A stretch of DNA of 64,000 nucleotides from Methanobrevibacter sp. TLL-48-HuF1 (GCF_023617305.1 NZ_CP081485.1:1887396-1951395), one strand, 5' to 3'; shown: positions 35,927-46,297, numbered from the stretch's first letter. Numbers and translations are program-made. Notes: generated from the sequence alone by a model not told the origin.

Positions 35927-37039
35927 ATCCATAATGCTGAAAGCTTCATTTTCTTTTTTAACACTTGGTCCGTTTAATCCGCCTAATGCATTTTTTGCAA
36001 ATTCTTTGTTAAGTCTTTTAGAAACTTCACCAAAAATCATTTTATAAGCTACACATTGTGGATCAACAGCTTTTGGAGTTTTACTGGCTACAATGGCATT
36101 ATATGGACATCCGCCTTCACAATATTTGACATATCTGCATTTAGCACAGTTTTCATCAACATATTCTCTAAATTCCTGAAGTTTTGCCCATGCATCAGAC
36201 TCTTTTAGCTTATCAAAACTTGGATTTTCTTTGACATTGCCTAAAATATATTCATCCATTCCTACAAATCTGTAGCATGGATAAATTGAACCATCTGCAC
36301 CAACAGCTAATGTTGTACCTATACAATCTGCAAAGGTACATAATGTTCCTCTTCTTCTGAATGTACTTTTAGCAATATGATCCAAATCCATTACACTGAA
36401 TTTATCTAAATCGTAAAGATACTTATCCAGCCAGTTAATTAAAAGTTTTCCATGTTCTTCCTGATCAAGAGCCCATGGATCAGCATTATCTCCACGTAGT
36501 GACGGAAGTGCTGCATGTATTTTTAAATTCATCCCATTTGATTTGAAAAAGTCATATAACTCATCACTATAGTCTTTAGAATATTGAGTTACTGTTAAAA
36601 CAAAGTTAATGTTTAATCCTTTTTCTTTTGCTCTTTCATATCCTGACATGGTTTTTTCAAAATAACCTTCTGCTCTTTGATAATCATTAATTTCTTCAGG
36701 TCCGTCAATACTGGTACTTACAACAACATTGTACTTTAAAAATAAATCAATTAACTCATCTGAAAGTAACCAAATATTACTTTGAAGGGAAAAGCCTTCT
36801 ACATTATCTATTTTGGATAATTTTTCTAAAGCTTGTGCATAGAAATCATAGCCTGCAAGAAGGGGTTCTCCTCCATGGAATGTAAAATGAACTTTATCAT
36901 CTCTAAAATCCTTTAACCAGGTGATAATATCATCAATTACACTAATGTCCATTATTTCTTTTGTTGATTCGGAACCCCAACAGTATTTGCAGTTACATTG
37001 GCAACCTAAAGTAGGGATTATCATTACATGAAAAGTCAT
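35909..37039 (-). CDS. SPASM-domain radical SAM enzyme, probable peptide modifier
   Basis: A 376-residue enzyme. The radical SAM cluster motif CxxxCxxC is C13, C17, C20 in GCQCNCKYCWG, followed by FHGGEPLL. The C-terminal SPASM region has the auxiliary-cluster cysteines: YPCYRF, then CAKCRYVKYCEGGCPYN, then a terminal PQCVAYK. This architecture is that of anaerobic sulfatase-maturating-like and peptide-maturing enzymes. A methanogen family (TIGR04083-like, from memory) accompanies a small Cys-rich peptide, exactly as here: the peptide gene ends one base before this ATG. Inferred reaction: radical modification of that peptide. It is the last gene of a three-gene operon with the aldo/keto reductase. 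Confidence 0.82.
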   Translation of the reverse strand: MTFHVMIIPTLGCQCNCKYCWGSESTKEIMDISVIDDIITWLKDFRDDKVHFTFHGGEPLLAGYDFYAQALEKLSKIDNVEGFSLQSNIWLLSDELIDLFLKYNVVVSTSIDGPEEINDYQRAEGYFEKTMSGYERAKEKGLNINFVLTVTQYSKDYSDELYDFFKSNGMNLKIHAALPSLRGDNADPWALDQEEHGKLLINWLDKYLYDLDKFSVMDLDHIAKSTFRRRGTLCTFADCIGTTLAVGADGSIYPCYRFVGMDEYILGNVKENPSFDKLKESDAWAKLQEFREYVDENCAKCRYVKYCEGGCPYNAIVASKTPKAVDPQCVAYKMIFGEVSKRLNKEFAKNALGGLNGPSVKKENEAFSIMDLMMKP

Positions 37040-37040
37040 T

Positions 37041-37250
37041 TTATCCGTAGTATTTGTTTAATTCTTTTAAAAGTTCTTTTTTCTCATCTTCATCCATACT
37101 GTCATTTACAAAGAAAATATATCCGCAATCTTCACATTTTACAGTGTCTAACTCTGCATGTGCTCTGTGATTGTCTAACATTTTTCTATGTATATGTTTA
37201 TCTTTTGAACCGCATTTTGGGCATGGAGCCAATATTTCTTCGAGTTTCAT
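37041..37250 (-). CDS. Small Cys-rich peptide, putative substrate of the radical SAM enzyme
   Basis: A 69-residue peptide. It has two CxxC pairs (CPKCG and CEDCG), which could bind a metal as a zinc ribbon. Between them lies RKMLDNHRAHAELDTVK, rich in His, Arg and acidic residues. An acidic C-terminal tail follows. It fits my memory of a methanogen-only Cys-rich peptide family (TIGR04165-like) encoded beside SPASM radical SAM enzymes. ATG 37250 is preferred over GTG 37259 because GTGAT lies just upstream. It lies 24 nt after the aldo/keto reductase stop and 1 nt before the radical SAM start, so all three genes are likely one transcript. A zinc-ribbon accessory protein is the alternative. Confidence 0.72.
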   Translation of the reverse strand: MKLEEILAPCPKCGSKDKHIHRKMLDNHRAHAELDTVKCEDCGYIFFVNDSMDEDEKKELLKELNKYYG

Positions 37251-37274
37251 ATTTATCACTTTTTATTTTATTAT

Positions 37275-38489
37275 TTAAAAAAATTTCTGATATATTTTCA
37301 TACCGATAGTTTTTACAAATAACACTTTAAATCCAAAGAAATGACCTTCAAATTCTTTTTTAACTTTGTCAAGTTCTTTTGGAATATCCAGGTGTTGGGG
37401 ACATTTTCTTAAACATTTTCCGCATCCGTTACATAAACCGGCATTTGATTTGTTTATCATAATCCCTCCTACAGTCAAATAATAGTCGATTAAGCTTTGA
37501 TTTAAAAGGCTTTTCTGATTAAACAAATATTTTTCATTATATATTTTCATACATTCAGGAATATTTACTCCCTTGGGGCATGGCAGGCAATATCCGCAGC
37601 TTGTACAGTTAATCTGAAGCAGTTCCTTTAATGCTCTTTTTGCATAATCAATTGTTTCCAATTCTTCCAGAGTCATGGAATGAGGTTCAGCACGGTTTCC
37701 GACAGCTATATTTTCATCAATTTGAGATAATGTATTCATTCCTGAAAATACACAGGTTATTTCAGGATGATTTAAAATCCAGGATAAGCTCCACTCAGCA
37801 TTTGTTTTAGAGGGGTTAGCTTTTTTGAATATGTCTTCAACTTCAGCAGGCATTTTTCCAGCTAAAATTCCACCTTTTAAAGGTTCCATTACAAAAATTC
37901 CCATTCCTTTTGATGCTGCATGGTGAATGCCTTCAATATCTGCCTGTACATTATTATCAAAGTAGTTGTACTGAATCATTACAATATCCCAGTCATATGC
38001 ATCAAGCAATAATGGAAATTCTTCAGTAGTGCCGTGATATGAAAAACCGACATATTTTATTTTGCCTTCCTGCTTTGCTTTTGACAGGAATTTTAAAACA
38101 TCTTTTTTAAGTAAACGGTTCATAGCTTTTAAATCAACATTGTGGAGGAAGTAATAGTCAATGCAATCAGTTTGCAGTCTTTCCAGCTGTTCATTTAATA
38201 TTTTTTCCATATCTTCGTATTTTTTAATGTTTATTGCAGGTAATTTTGTAGAAATTTTAACTTTATTTCTGTATTCTCCTTTTAGAGCTTTTCCAAGGAC
38301 TTTTTCACTTTCTCCATTATTATAGATTGCTGCAGTATCAATAATGTTTATTCCATTGTCTATTGCATGGTGTATTAACTTTTCAGATTCTGCATAGTTG
38401 ATTTTACCGTTTTTTGAAGGTAATCTCATAGCTCCAAGTCCTATTGGTGAGAGTTTTTCCCCGGTTTTTTTGATAATCCTCTTTTCCAT
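37275..38489 (-). CDS. Aldo/keto reductase with C-terminal 4Fe-4S domain
   Basis: A 404-residue protein. The TIM-barrel aldo/keto reductase domain (1-300) has the catalytic tetrad elements DTAAIYNNGE, KISTKLP and YYFLHN. The C-terminal part has two cysteine clusters, CTSCGYCLPCPKG and CNGCGKCLRKCPQ, that would bind 4Fe-4S centres. Such ferredoxin-like AKRs are common in anaerobes; natural substrates are mostly unknown. It is the first gene of the operon with the Cys-rich peptide and the radical SAM enzyme. A role in supplying electrons for that system is possible but not shown. No ribosome binding site precedes ATG 38489, and the message may be leaderless. Confidence 0.85.
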   Translation of the reverse strand: MEKRIIKKTGEKLSPIGLGAMRLPSKNGKINYAESEKLIHHAIDNGINIIDTAAIYNNGESEKVLGKALKGEYRNKVKISTKLPAINIKKYEDMEKILNEQLERLQTDCIDYYFLHNVDLKAMNRLLKKDVLKFLSKAKQEGKIKYVGFSYHGTTEEFPLLLDAYDWDIVMIQYNYFDNNVQADIEGIHHAASKGMGIFVMEPLKGGILAGKMPAEVEDIFKKANPSKTNAEWSLSWILNHPEITCVFSGMNTLSQIDENIAVGNRAEPHSMTLEELETIDYAKRALKELLQINCTSCGYCLPCPKGVNIPECMKIYNEKYLFNQKSLLNQSLIDYYLTVGGIMINKSNAGLCNGCGKCLRKCPQHLDIPKELDKVKKEFEGHFFGFKVLFVKTIGMKIYQKFF

Positions 38490-38539
38490 AATTAATTATT
38501 AATAAACTTTAAATTATTTAAATGATATATATAAATTGT

Positions 38540-39844
38540 ATGAAACTGACAATTATTGGAACCGGCTATGTAGGTCTTGTTACCGGAACCTGTTTTGCAG
38601 AAATGGGAAATAATGTTTACTGTGTTGATAATAATCTGGAAAAAATAGCTAATTTAAAAAATAATATATTGCCGATTTATGAACCTAATTTAGCATCATT
38701 AGTTAAATCTAATCAGGAAAAGGGAGATTTGATTTTTACTGGTGATTTAAAAGAGGCTTTAGACAGTTCCAATGTTATTTTTATAGCTGTTGGAACTCCT
38801 GAAAAAGAGGACGGCAGTGTTAACTTAGATTATGTTTATAATGTAGCTTTAGAAATAGCTGAAGTTATTAGTCATGATTCATTAATTGTTATTAAATCCA
38901 CTGTTCCTGTAGGTACTGCTTTTAAGGTTAAGGAGTTAATTGAATCTAATTTGGATAAAGACATTAAAATTGACATAGCCAGCAATCCTGAATTTTTAAA
39001 GGAAGGTGTAGCTATTGATGATTGCATGCATCCTGACCGTGTTATTATTGGAGCTCAAAATGATGAAGTTTTTGATACTTTAAAAGAGTTATATTCATCA
39101 TTTATTGTTAATAGTGACAGATTTGTTTTAATGGATGTTAAAAGTGCTGAAATGAGCAAATATGTAGCTAATGCTCTTCTCGCCACTAAAATATCTTTCA
39201 TGAATGAAATAGCTAATATCTGCGAGAAAGTTGGTGCAAATGTTAAGAATGTTCGTTTAGGTATTGGCAGCGATAAAAGAATTGGTTATGACTTTATTTA
39301 TGCAGGATGCGGTTATGGGGGAAGCTGTTTTCCTAAAGATGTAAAAGGATTAATTAACACTGCTGCTGATAATGGTTATGAACCTAAGATTTTGGCTAAT
39401 GTTGATGAGGTCAATGAAAATCAAAAGCTTGTTTTAGTAAATAAGATTGTTGACAAGTTTGGAGAGGATTTATCAGGTCTTACTTTTGCTATTTGGGGGC
39501 TTTCCTTTAAACCTCAAACTGATGATGTAAGGTGTGCACCTTCTTTAGTAATAGCTTCTGAAATTATTGAAAGGGGCGGAAAAATACAGGCATATGATCC
39601 GAAAGCTATTGATAATTTCCAACAGAACTTTGATTCTGAAAATATTGTTTATGAAAACTCCAAATATGATGTTTTAAATGATGCTGATGCTCTTGTTTTA
39701 ATTACTGAGTGGAAAGAATTCAGAGCTCTTGATTTAGATGAATTAGCTAAAAGATTAAATCAGAAGATTATTTTTGACGGCAGGAATATTTATTCACCTA
39801 AAATTAGAAAAGCTGGTTTTGAGTTATATCAGATCGGCTGCTGA
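38540..39844 (+). CDS. ugd: UDP-glucose 6-dehydrogenase
   Basis: A 434-residue NAD-dependent enzyme that oxidises UDP-glucose to UDP-glucuronate in two steps. The NAD loop is GTGYVGLVTG, the cofactor domain has VGTPEKEDGS and KSTVPVGT, the middle part has NPEFLKEG, and the catalytic Cys is in GYGGSCFPKD. The C-terminal UDP-binding domain has WGLSFKPQTDDVR. ATG 38540 begins directly at the Rossmann fold; the longer reading from 38522 lies over the TATA-like ATATATAAA, so I reject it. The message may be leaderless. It would use UDP-glucose from GalU and supply uronic acids to surface glycans. Confidence 0.9.
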   Translation: MKLTIIGTGYVGLVTGTCFAEMGNNVYCVDNNLEKIANLKNNILPIYEPNLASLVKSNQEKGDLIFTGDLKEALDSSNVIFIAVGTPEKEDGSVNLDYVYNVALEIAEVISHDSLIVIKSTVPVGTAFKVKELIESNLDKDIKIDIASNPEFLKEGVAIDDCMHPDRVIIGAQNDEVFDTLKELYSSFIVNSDRFVLMDVKSAEMSKYVANALLATKISFMNEIANICEKVGANVKNVRLGIGSDKRIGYDFIYAGCGYGGSCFPKDVKGLINTAADNGYEPKILANVDEVNENQKLVLVNKIVDKFGEDLSGLTFAIWGLSFKPQTDDVRCAPSLVIASEIIERGGKIQAYDPKAIDNFQQNFDSENIVYENSKYDVLNDADALVLITEWKEFRALDLDELAKRLNQKIIFDGRNIYSPKIRKAGFELYQIGC

Positions 39845-39889
39845 AATAATTTTGAAAACTTTTATTAATATTGTTGTCCATAACTAATA

Positions 39890-40026
39890 AGTAATACTGA
39901 GTATTTAAATAAAATCCAAAAAAGTAATACTTTTCTATTTTTTTAAATTATTTTTTCATGAAAAGTAATTCTTCATTGAATGTTAGTAATACTCAATATA
40001 TAAATAAAACTAAAAAAAGTAATACT
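39890..40026 (+). promoter_or_regulatory. Duplicated promoter-operator module for the metal ATPase
   Basis: Four copies of the palindrome AGTAATACT lie at 39890-39898, 39923-39931, 39985-39993 and 40018-40026. They form two pairs, each with the same 33-bp spacing, and each pair brackets a TATA-like element (GTATTTAAATAAAAT and ATATATAAATAAAAC). The two modules are 95 bp apart. A fifth, one-mismatch copy is at 39964-39972. The last copy covers the predicted transcription start. This is the arrangement expected for a repressor that occludes the promoter, probably a metal sensor given the gene downstream. Confidence 0.65.
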
Positions 40027-40040
40027 TCAGGTGAGAAAAC

Positions 40041-42068
40041 ATGTTAATAAAAATAATGGATATCCTTGCAGGACTTAAAATGACAATAGTTTCAGGTGTT
40101 TTTCTTTTATGTGCTATTATTTGTATGGTATCTGGAATTGAAAGTCCTATAGATCCGGCATGGGGAGCTGTAATAATTAGCGGAATCCCTTTATTTTATC
40201 TGGGTTTAGATAGGTTAATATTTGAAAAATGGGTTTCATCAGCATTATTAATTACAATAGCTATGATAGCTTCACTGGCTATTGGAGAAATATTTGCAGC
40301 TGCAGAAGTAGCATGGATAATGGCACTGGGAGCACTTCTTGAAGACTGGACAGTTGAGAGAGCTAAAAAAGGTTTAAAAAACTTAATAGAACTTACTCCT
40401 CAAACAGGCAGATTAATTTATGAGAAAAACGGAAAAAAACAGGAAAAAATAATTTCAGTTGATGAAATTAAAATTGATGATGTTTTAAGAGTACTTCCTG
40501 GTGAAAAAATTCCGGTTGATGGAGTAGTAATTGATGGAGACAGTTCTATTGACCAATCTGTAATAACTGGTGAATCTCTGCCTGTTGATAAATCAGATGG
40601 TGATGAAGTCTTCTGCGGTACTTTAAATATGTATGGTGTACTTGATATTAAAACAACAAGTTTAGGTGAAAATTCATCACTTCAAAAATTAATTGATTTA
40701 GTAAAACAGGCTGATGAAAAGCAGGCACCAACTCAAAGAATAGCTGATAAATGGGCAACATGGCTGGTTCCGGTTGCTTTAATAATAGCCGCAGCAGCAT
40801 GGGTTGCTACAGGAAATATTGAAAGAGGAGTTACAGTTTTAGTCGTATTTTGTCCATGTGCTTTAATATTAGCTACACCAACTGCAGTTATGGCAGCTAT
40901 TGGCCAGGCTACAAAACATGGAATACTGATTAAATCAGGTGAAGCTCTGGAAAATTTAGGAGAATTAAGTACTATAACTTTTGACAAAACAGGAACATTA
41001 ACTTATGGTGATTTAAAAGTATCTGATATAATTCCAACAGGTGATTTTACTGAAAATGAAGTTTTAGCTATTGCTTCGGCTGTGGAAAATTTAAGTGAAC
41101 ATCCATTAGCTAAAGCTATTGCAGATAAAGCCAATGATGAACATATTGCAGTTGAAAAAGTAAGTAATTTTAAAATGTATCCAGGCAGAGGAGTTTTTGG
41201 AATAAATTCAAAAGGAAAAATTTATGCAGGTAATTTAAATTACATTAAAGAAAACTTTGAAATTTCAGATAAAACTAACACCTACTTGGATAATTTAAAC
41301 AGTGAAGGTAAAGCAATTATCATTGTAGGATTAAATAATCAGGTTATTGGAATAATTGCATTATCAGATAGTATTCGTGAAGACTCACAGTCTGTGGTTG
41401 AAAATTTACATGAGTTAGGTGTTAAAACAGTTCTTTTAACTGGGGATAATGTTAAAACAGCTAATTACTTTGCAAAACAGGTAGGAATTTCAGAAGTTCA
41501 TGGAAATTTACTGCCTAATGAAAAGCTTCAGTGGGTTGAAAAATTTAAAAAATCAGGAAATAAAGTTTGTATGGTTGGTGATGGTGTTAATGATGCTCCT
41601 GCACTTAAGATAGCTAATGTAAGTGTAGCTATGGGTTCAATTGGTAGTGATATAGCTATTGATGCAGCAGATATTGCACTTTTAGGTGATGATATAGAAA
41701 AAATACCCTATCTTAAAAGGTTATCTAATTCTACATTATTTACAATTAAGTTTAATATAGTTTTATCAATGATGATTAATGCTATTGCTATTATCTGTTC
41801 TGTATTGGGACTGTTAAATCCGGTAACTGGGGCTATTGTTCATAATGCAGGGTCATGTTTAGTTGTTTTAAATGCAGCATTATTATATGACAGAAACTTT
41901 GATAAAAATAGGATTCATAGTCACTACCATTATCATGATGACGGTAAACATGCACATTCTCATGAAAATGTAGAAATACTTGGTGAAATTCATACATCTG
42001 AAGGTGTTAAACATATTCATTCTCACAGACATTCTTTAAAATTAAAATCTCATTGTTCAAAATTATGA
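40041..42068 (+). CDS. Heavy-metal P1B-type ATPase with His-rich C terminus
   Basis: A 675-residue integral membrane ATPase pumping a transition metal out of the cytoplasm. Visible are the membrane metal site CPCALILATPT, actuator TGES, phosphorylation site DKTGTLT, the SEHPLA motif and the hinge GDGVNDAPAL. There is no N-terminal heavy-metal-associated domain. Instead the last 60 residues are His-rich (HSHYHYHDD, HIHSHRHS), which may sense or deliver metal. Membrane helix 8 has HNAGS rather than the Asp of zinc pumps. Substrate is therefore not assigned; copper, zinc or nickel are possible. Ribosome binding site AGGTGA precedes the ATG. A duplicated palindromic operator suggests tight metal control. 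Confidence 0.88.
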   Translation: MLIKIMDILAGLKMTIVSGVFLLCAIICMVSGIESPIDPAWGAVIISGIPLFYLGLDRLIFEKWVSSALLITIAMIASLAIGEIFAAAEVAWIMALGALLEDWTVERAKKGLKNLIELTPQTGRLIYEKNGKKQEKIISVDEIKIDDVLRVLPGEKIPVDGVVIDGDSSIDQSVITGESLPVDKSDGDEVFCGTLNMYGVLDIKTTSLGENSSLQKLIDLVKQADEKQAPTQRIADKWATWLVPVALIIAAAAWVATGNIERGVTVLVVFCPCALILATPTAVMAAIGQATKHGILIKSGEALENLGELSTITFDKTGTLTYGDLKVSDIIPTGDFTENEVLAIASAVENLSEHPLAKAIADKANDEHIAVEKVSNFKMYPGRGVFGINSKGKIYAGNLNYIKENFEISDKTNTYLDNLNSEGKAIIIVGLNNQVIGIIALSDSIREDSQSVVENLHELGVKTVLLTGDNVKTANYFAKQVGISEVHGNLLPNEKLQWVEKFKKSGNKVCMVGDGVNDAPALKIANVSVAMGSIGSDIAIDAADIALLGDDIEKIPYLKRLSNSTLFTIKFNIVLSMMINAIAIICSVLGLLNPVTGAIVHNAGSCLVVLNAALLYDRNFDKNRIHSHYHYHDDGKHAHSHENVEILGEIHTSEGVKHIHSHRHSLKLKSHCSKL

Positions 42069-42252
42069 CTTTTTAATTTTTGTTTTTCACCTTTTATTTT
42101 TTTATTTAACTGTTATTTTAAAATTATTTCATTTTTAAATTATATTTTTTGAATGGTTTTTAATTTTGGATTTGTTATGATAAATCATTATATTTATAAA
42201 CATTATTTTACAGATATAATATTAATTTTTATAATAATATTTAGGTGTTTTC

Positions 42253-43155
42253 ATGTTAACCTCAGTACAAAAAGAAATTTTACAAACATTGATTAATTTG
42301 TACCAATCTGCTAATGGTAAATCTATTAAGGGGGAAGACATTGCTGAAATTATGAGTAGAAATCCGGGAACAATTCGTAATCAGATGCAGTCTCTTAGAA
42401 GTTTAGGTTTAGTTAAAGGAGTACCAGGACCTCGTGGTGGTTATAAACCTACTGTTGAAGCATATCATTCTTTAAACATTTCAGTTACTGATAAGGATTT
42501 TAATGTACCTATTTATAAAGGTGGAGAAAAATTAAAAGATATTTCCGTTGCTAAAATTGAATTTACCAGTATTCCACAGCCTGGTGAATGTGAGGCAGCT
42601 ATTAAAGTTTTAGGAAACATTAAGGATTTAAATTTAGGAGATACTATCAGAATAGGTCCTACACCAGTTAATAATTTAGGAGTAATGGGCAAAATTGTAG
42701 GCAGGGATGATATGGACAATATTTTACTTGTAGATACCACTACAATCAGAAGCATTCCTAAAAATACTGTAGGTGATATAGCTAGTCGCAATGTTGTATC
42801 TTTAAAAGTCAATTCTACTTTAAAAGAAGCTGCAAAAGTTTTTGCTTTTAATGATATTAAAGGAGCTCCTGTAATGAAAGATGGTAAAGCAATAGGAGTA
42901 TTTACTGTAACTGACTTTGTTCGAGCAATAGCTGATGATAAAGAGGATTTGCTTGTTGGAGATTTGATGACTACAAATATTGTAATTGTTAATGAAGACA
43001 TGAGAATAGCTAATGCTATTGAAATAATGCTTAAAAAAGCAATTAGTAGGGTGCTTATTGCTGATAAAGATAATAATTTACTTGGAATTGTTACAAGAAC
43101 AGATTTAATTAATTCTATAACTAATTTAAGTCAATTCCCTATTATTACCCAATAA
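42253..43155 (+). CDS. HTH-CBS domain transcriptional regulator
   Basis: A 300-residue cytoplasmic protein. The N terminus is a winged helix-turn-helix (MLTSVQKEILQTLINLYQ; GEDIAEIMSRNPGTIRNQM; GGYKPTVEAY). The middle region is unassigned, and the C terminus carries a CBS domain pair (VGDIASRNVVSLKVNS..., VGDLMTTNIVIVNEDM...). The type occurs in methanogens as a putative adenine-nucleotide- or SAM-sensing regulator; target genes are unknown. A good promoter element TATTTATAAA at 42190-42199 and ribosome binding site AGGTG precede the ATG. It is 22 nt upstream of the deoxyhypusine synthase gene and probably co-transcribed with it. Confidence 0.82.
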   Translation: MLTSVQKEILQTLINLYQSANGKSIKGEDIAEIMSRNPGTIRNQMQSLRSLGLVKGVPGPRGGYKPTVEAYHSLNISVTDKDFNVPIYKGGEKLKDISVAKIEFTSIPQPGECEAAIKVLGNIKDLNLGDTIRIGPTPVNNLGVMGKIVGRDDMDNILLVDTTTIRSIPKNTVGDIASRNVVSLKVNSTLKEAAKVFAFNDIKGAPVMKDGKAIGVFTVTDFVRAIADDKEDLLVGDLMTTNIVIVNEDMRIANAIEIMLKKAISRVLIADKDNNLLGIVTRTDLINSITNLSQFPIITQ

Positions 43156-43177
43156 TTATTTTTTTACAAGTGATTTA

Positions 43178-44092
43178 ATGAAAGTAAATCAAATAGATAT
43201 TTCCAAAGATATGAAAGTAAGTGATTTAATAGCTCAATTTGAAGCATCTGATGTTTTAGGTGCTGGCAGAGTTGCAAGAGCTACTGATATTCTAGCTAAT
43301 ATGATTAAAGATGAAGATACAAATGTGTTTATGAGCCTTGGAGGTCCATTAATTCCAGGTGGAATGAGAAATATTGTTTCTCAAATGATAAGGGAAGGTC
43401 ATGTAGATTTGATTGTATCAAGTGGAGCTAATCTTACTCATGATTTACTTGAAGCATTTGGTGGTGCTCATTACAGAGATGAAGGAAAAGATGATGAGGA
43501 ACTTAATGCTGAAGGAATTGGTAGGATAGCTGATATTAATGTAGGATCTAATGATTTTGAAGTCTTTGAAAAAGAAATAATTAAATTATTTGAAATAATA
43601 TCTGCTAAAAAACCGGTAATATCTATTCAGGAATTGATTTATGAAATTGGAATGTTAATTGATGATGAAAATTCTTTTATAGCTACTGCAGCTAGAAACA
43701 ATGTTCCGATTTTTGCTCCGGGTATTATTGATTGTATGATTGGTCTGCAGCTATGGATTTTTTCACAGGACCATGATTTTACAATAAGTGCTGCAGGAGA
43801 CATGCCTTATTTATCAGATATTGTATTTGGCAGCAAAAAAGTAGGTGGAATCTTACTTGGAGGGGGCCTTACAAAACACTATACTTTAGCTTCAAACATT
43901 TTAAATGGTGGTCTTGATTGTGCAATTCAAATAACAATGGATAGACCGGAAGCAGGTAGTTTAGGTGGAGCTCCACTAGAAGAAGCTAAATCCTGGTCAA
44001 AAGCAAAATGCGGATCTAATTTAGCTACTGTTGTTGGGGATGTTACAATTATATTTCCATTAATCTATGCAGCAGCATTAGATAAAATTTAA
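43178..44092 (+). CDS. dys: Deoxyhypusine synthase
   Basis: A 304-residue NAD-dependent enzyme that moves the aminobutyl group of spermidine to a lysine of translation factor aIF5A, the first step of hypusine formation. The family signatures are FMSLGGPLIPGGMR near the N terminus, SSGANLTHDL, and the NAD-site region FGSKKVGGILLGGG. The C-terminal LEEAKSWSKAK contains the lysine that takes the aminobutyl group. Length is normal for archaeal DHS. GTGAT upstream of the ATG is the ribosome binding site. It follows the HTH-CBS gene closely and is followed by a membrane protein gene 22 nt later. Confidence 0.92.
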   Translation: MKVNQIDISKDMKVSDLIAQFEASDVLGAGRVARATDILANMIKDEDTNVFMSLGGPLIPGGMRNIVSQMIREGHVDLIVSSGANLTHDLLEAFGGAHYRDEGKDDEELNAEGIGRIADINVGSNDFEVFEKEIIKLFEIISAKKPVISIQELIYEIGMLIDDENSFIATAARNNVPIFAPGIIDCMIGLQLWIFSQDHDFTISAAGDMPYLSDIVFGSKKVGGILLGGGLTKHYTLASNILNGGLDCAIQITMDRPEAGSLGGAPLEEAKSWSKAKCGSNLATVVGDVTIIFPLIYAAALDKI

Positions 44093-44114
44093 TTTTCTTT
44101 TTTGGTGATTTTAA

Positions 44115-44660
44115 GTGAGTTATGTTATTTTAGCTGTTTTATTTTTCTTAAGCGGATTTTTCATGAAACTGTCAGATGATGCCTGTGATATAGGTGAGGA
44201 TAAGTCATTAGCTATTGCACTGGGCATATTATGTGCAATAACTTCTGCATTTGCAACAGTATCAAGTGCATCTGCAGCATGTATATTTATTGGAATTTTA
44301 ATTGGTAATTTACTTGCCTTGAAAGTAGACGGGATTCATCATATTATAACTTTAATACTCTTTGTGCTGATTTCACTGATTATGGGTATTCCTGAGCTAA
44401 ATTTAGTTATTTTATTAATATGTATATTTTCAGCACTTTTAGATGAAGTAGGCCATGAATTAATAAGTAAATTAACTGAAAATAAATTTTTAAATTGTTT
44501 TTTTGAGTATAGATTTGCAATGAAAGTAGCAATATTTTTACTGGCTCTTTGCGGCATATTTAATATATGGTTCTTTGTACTGTTTATATTATTTGAGTTT
44601 GCATACTTGATTGCAGGTTCAATATCTGAAAATGGTTTATTTAAAAAAAGTAGAATTTAA
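44115..44660 (+). CDS. Archaeal integral membrane protein, function unknown
   Basis: A 181-residue, very hydrophobic protein with five or six predicted membrane helices. Charged residues inside or at the edges of helices stand out: KLSDDACDIGEDK after helix 1 and DEVGHELISK near the middle. These could form a metal or phosphate site, but I cannot assign a family. The start is GTG 44115 with GGTGAT 6 nt upstream. It runs in line with deoxyhypusine synthase and ends only 9 nt before the convergent pyrF gene. Confidence 0.7.
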   Translation: MSYVILAVLFFLSGFFMKLSDDACDIGEDKSLAIALGILCAITSAFATVSSASAACIFIGILIGNLLALKVDGIHHIITLILFVLISLIMGIPELNLVILLICIFSALLDEVGHELISKLTENKFLNCFFEYRFAMKVAIFLLALCGIFNIWFFVLFILFEFAYLIAGSISENGLFKKSRI

Positions 44661-44669
44661 AAAGGATTT

Positions 44670-45622
<953 letters not shown>

Positions 45623-46288
45623 ATGCATATTATGGAAGGTTTTTTACCTGCAGAATGGTGTGCTGTTTGGTTTATTATATCAATACCAATAGTACTCTAT
45701 GGTGTATATCAGATAAAGAAGATTACAGAAACTACTCCCGAATCTAAAGCTTTAATTGCTGTAAGCGGAGCGTTTATGTTTATTTTATCTTCATTGAAAT
45801 TACCTTCTGTTACTGGAAGTTGTTCACATCCGACCGGTAATGGATTTGGTGCAGTATTATTTGGACCTGCAGTTACTGCAGTGTTAGCTTCAATAGTTTT
45901 AATTTTTCAAGCATTATTACTTGCACATGGTGGAATTACAACTTTAGGAGCAAATATATTTTCAATGGGTATTGTAGGCCCATTTGTAGCATGGATTGTT
46001 TATAAATCTTTAATAAAATCTGATGTTTCATCAACTATTGCAGTTTTCTTTGCAGCATTTTTAGGAGATTTATTGACTTATGTAGCTACATCATTCCAGT
46101 TAGCTCTTGCTTTCCCACTTCCTACTTTTGGAGCAGCATTATACAAATTTTTAATAATATTTGCTGTTACTCAAATACCGTTGGCAATTGGTGAAGGTAT
46201 TTTGACTGTGATTATTTGGGATAGATTGAAAGTATATAAACCAAAATTGTTGAAAAAACTTGATGTATTAAGTGCTAAGGAAAATTAG
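45623..46288 (+). CDS. cbiM: Cobalt ECF transporter substrate-specific component CbiM
   Basis: A 221-residue integral membrane protein, the metal-binding S component of the energy-coupling-factor cobalt importer. The N terminus [12 protein letters not shown] carries the metal-binding residues; Met1-His2 are part of the cobalt/nickel site, so the start matters. ATG 45623 is therefore used, with GGAGG 9 nt upstream, not the longer reading from 45572. Further hallmarks are [21 protein letters not shown] and [19 protein letters not shown]. It is the first gene of cbiMNQO and would supply cobalt for corrinoid cofactors of methanogenesis. Confidence 0.95.
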   Translation: MHIMEGFLPAEWCAVWFIISIPIVLYGVYQIKKITETTPESKALIAVSGAFMFILSSLKLPSVTGSCSHPTGNGFGAVLFGPAVTAVLASIVLIFQALLLAHGGITTLGANIFSMGIVGPFVAWIVYKSLIKSDVSSTIAVFFAAFLGDLLTYVATSFQLALAFPLPTFGAALYKFLIIFAVTQIPLAIGEGILTVIIWDRLKVYKPKLLKKLDVLSAKEN

Positions 46289-46297
46289 GTGATTATT

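Noticed and set aside
42513..43001. 162-codon minus-strand ORF
   Set aside because: It lies entirely inside the HTH-CBS regulator gene, whose frame has clear domains; it has no start signals.
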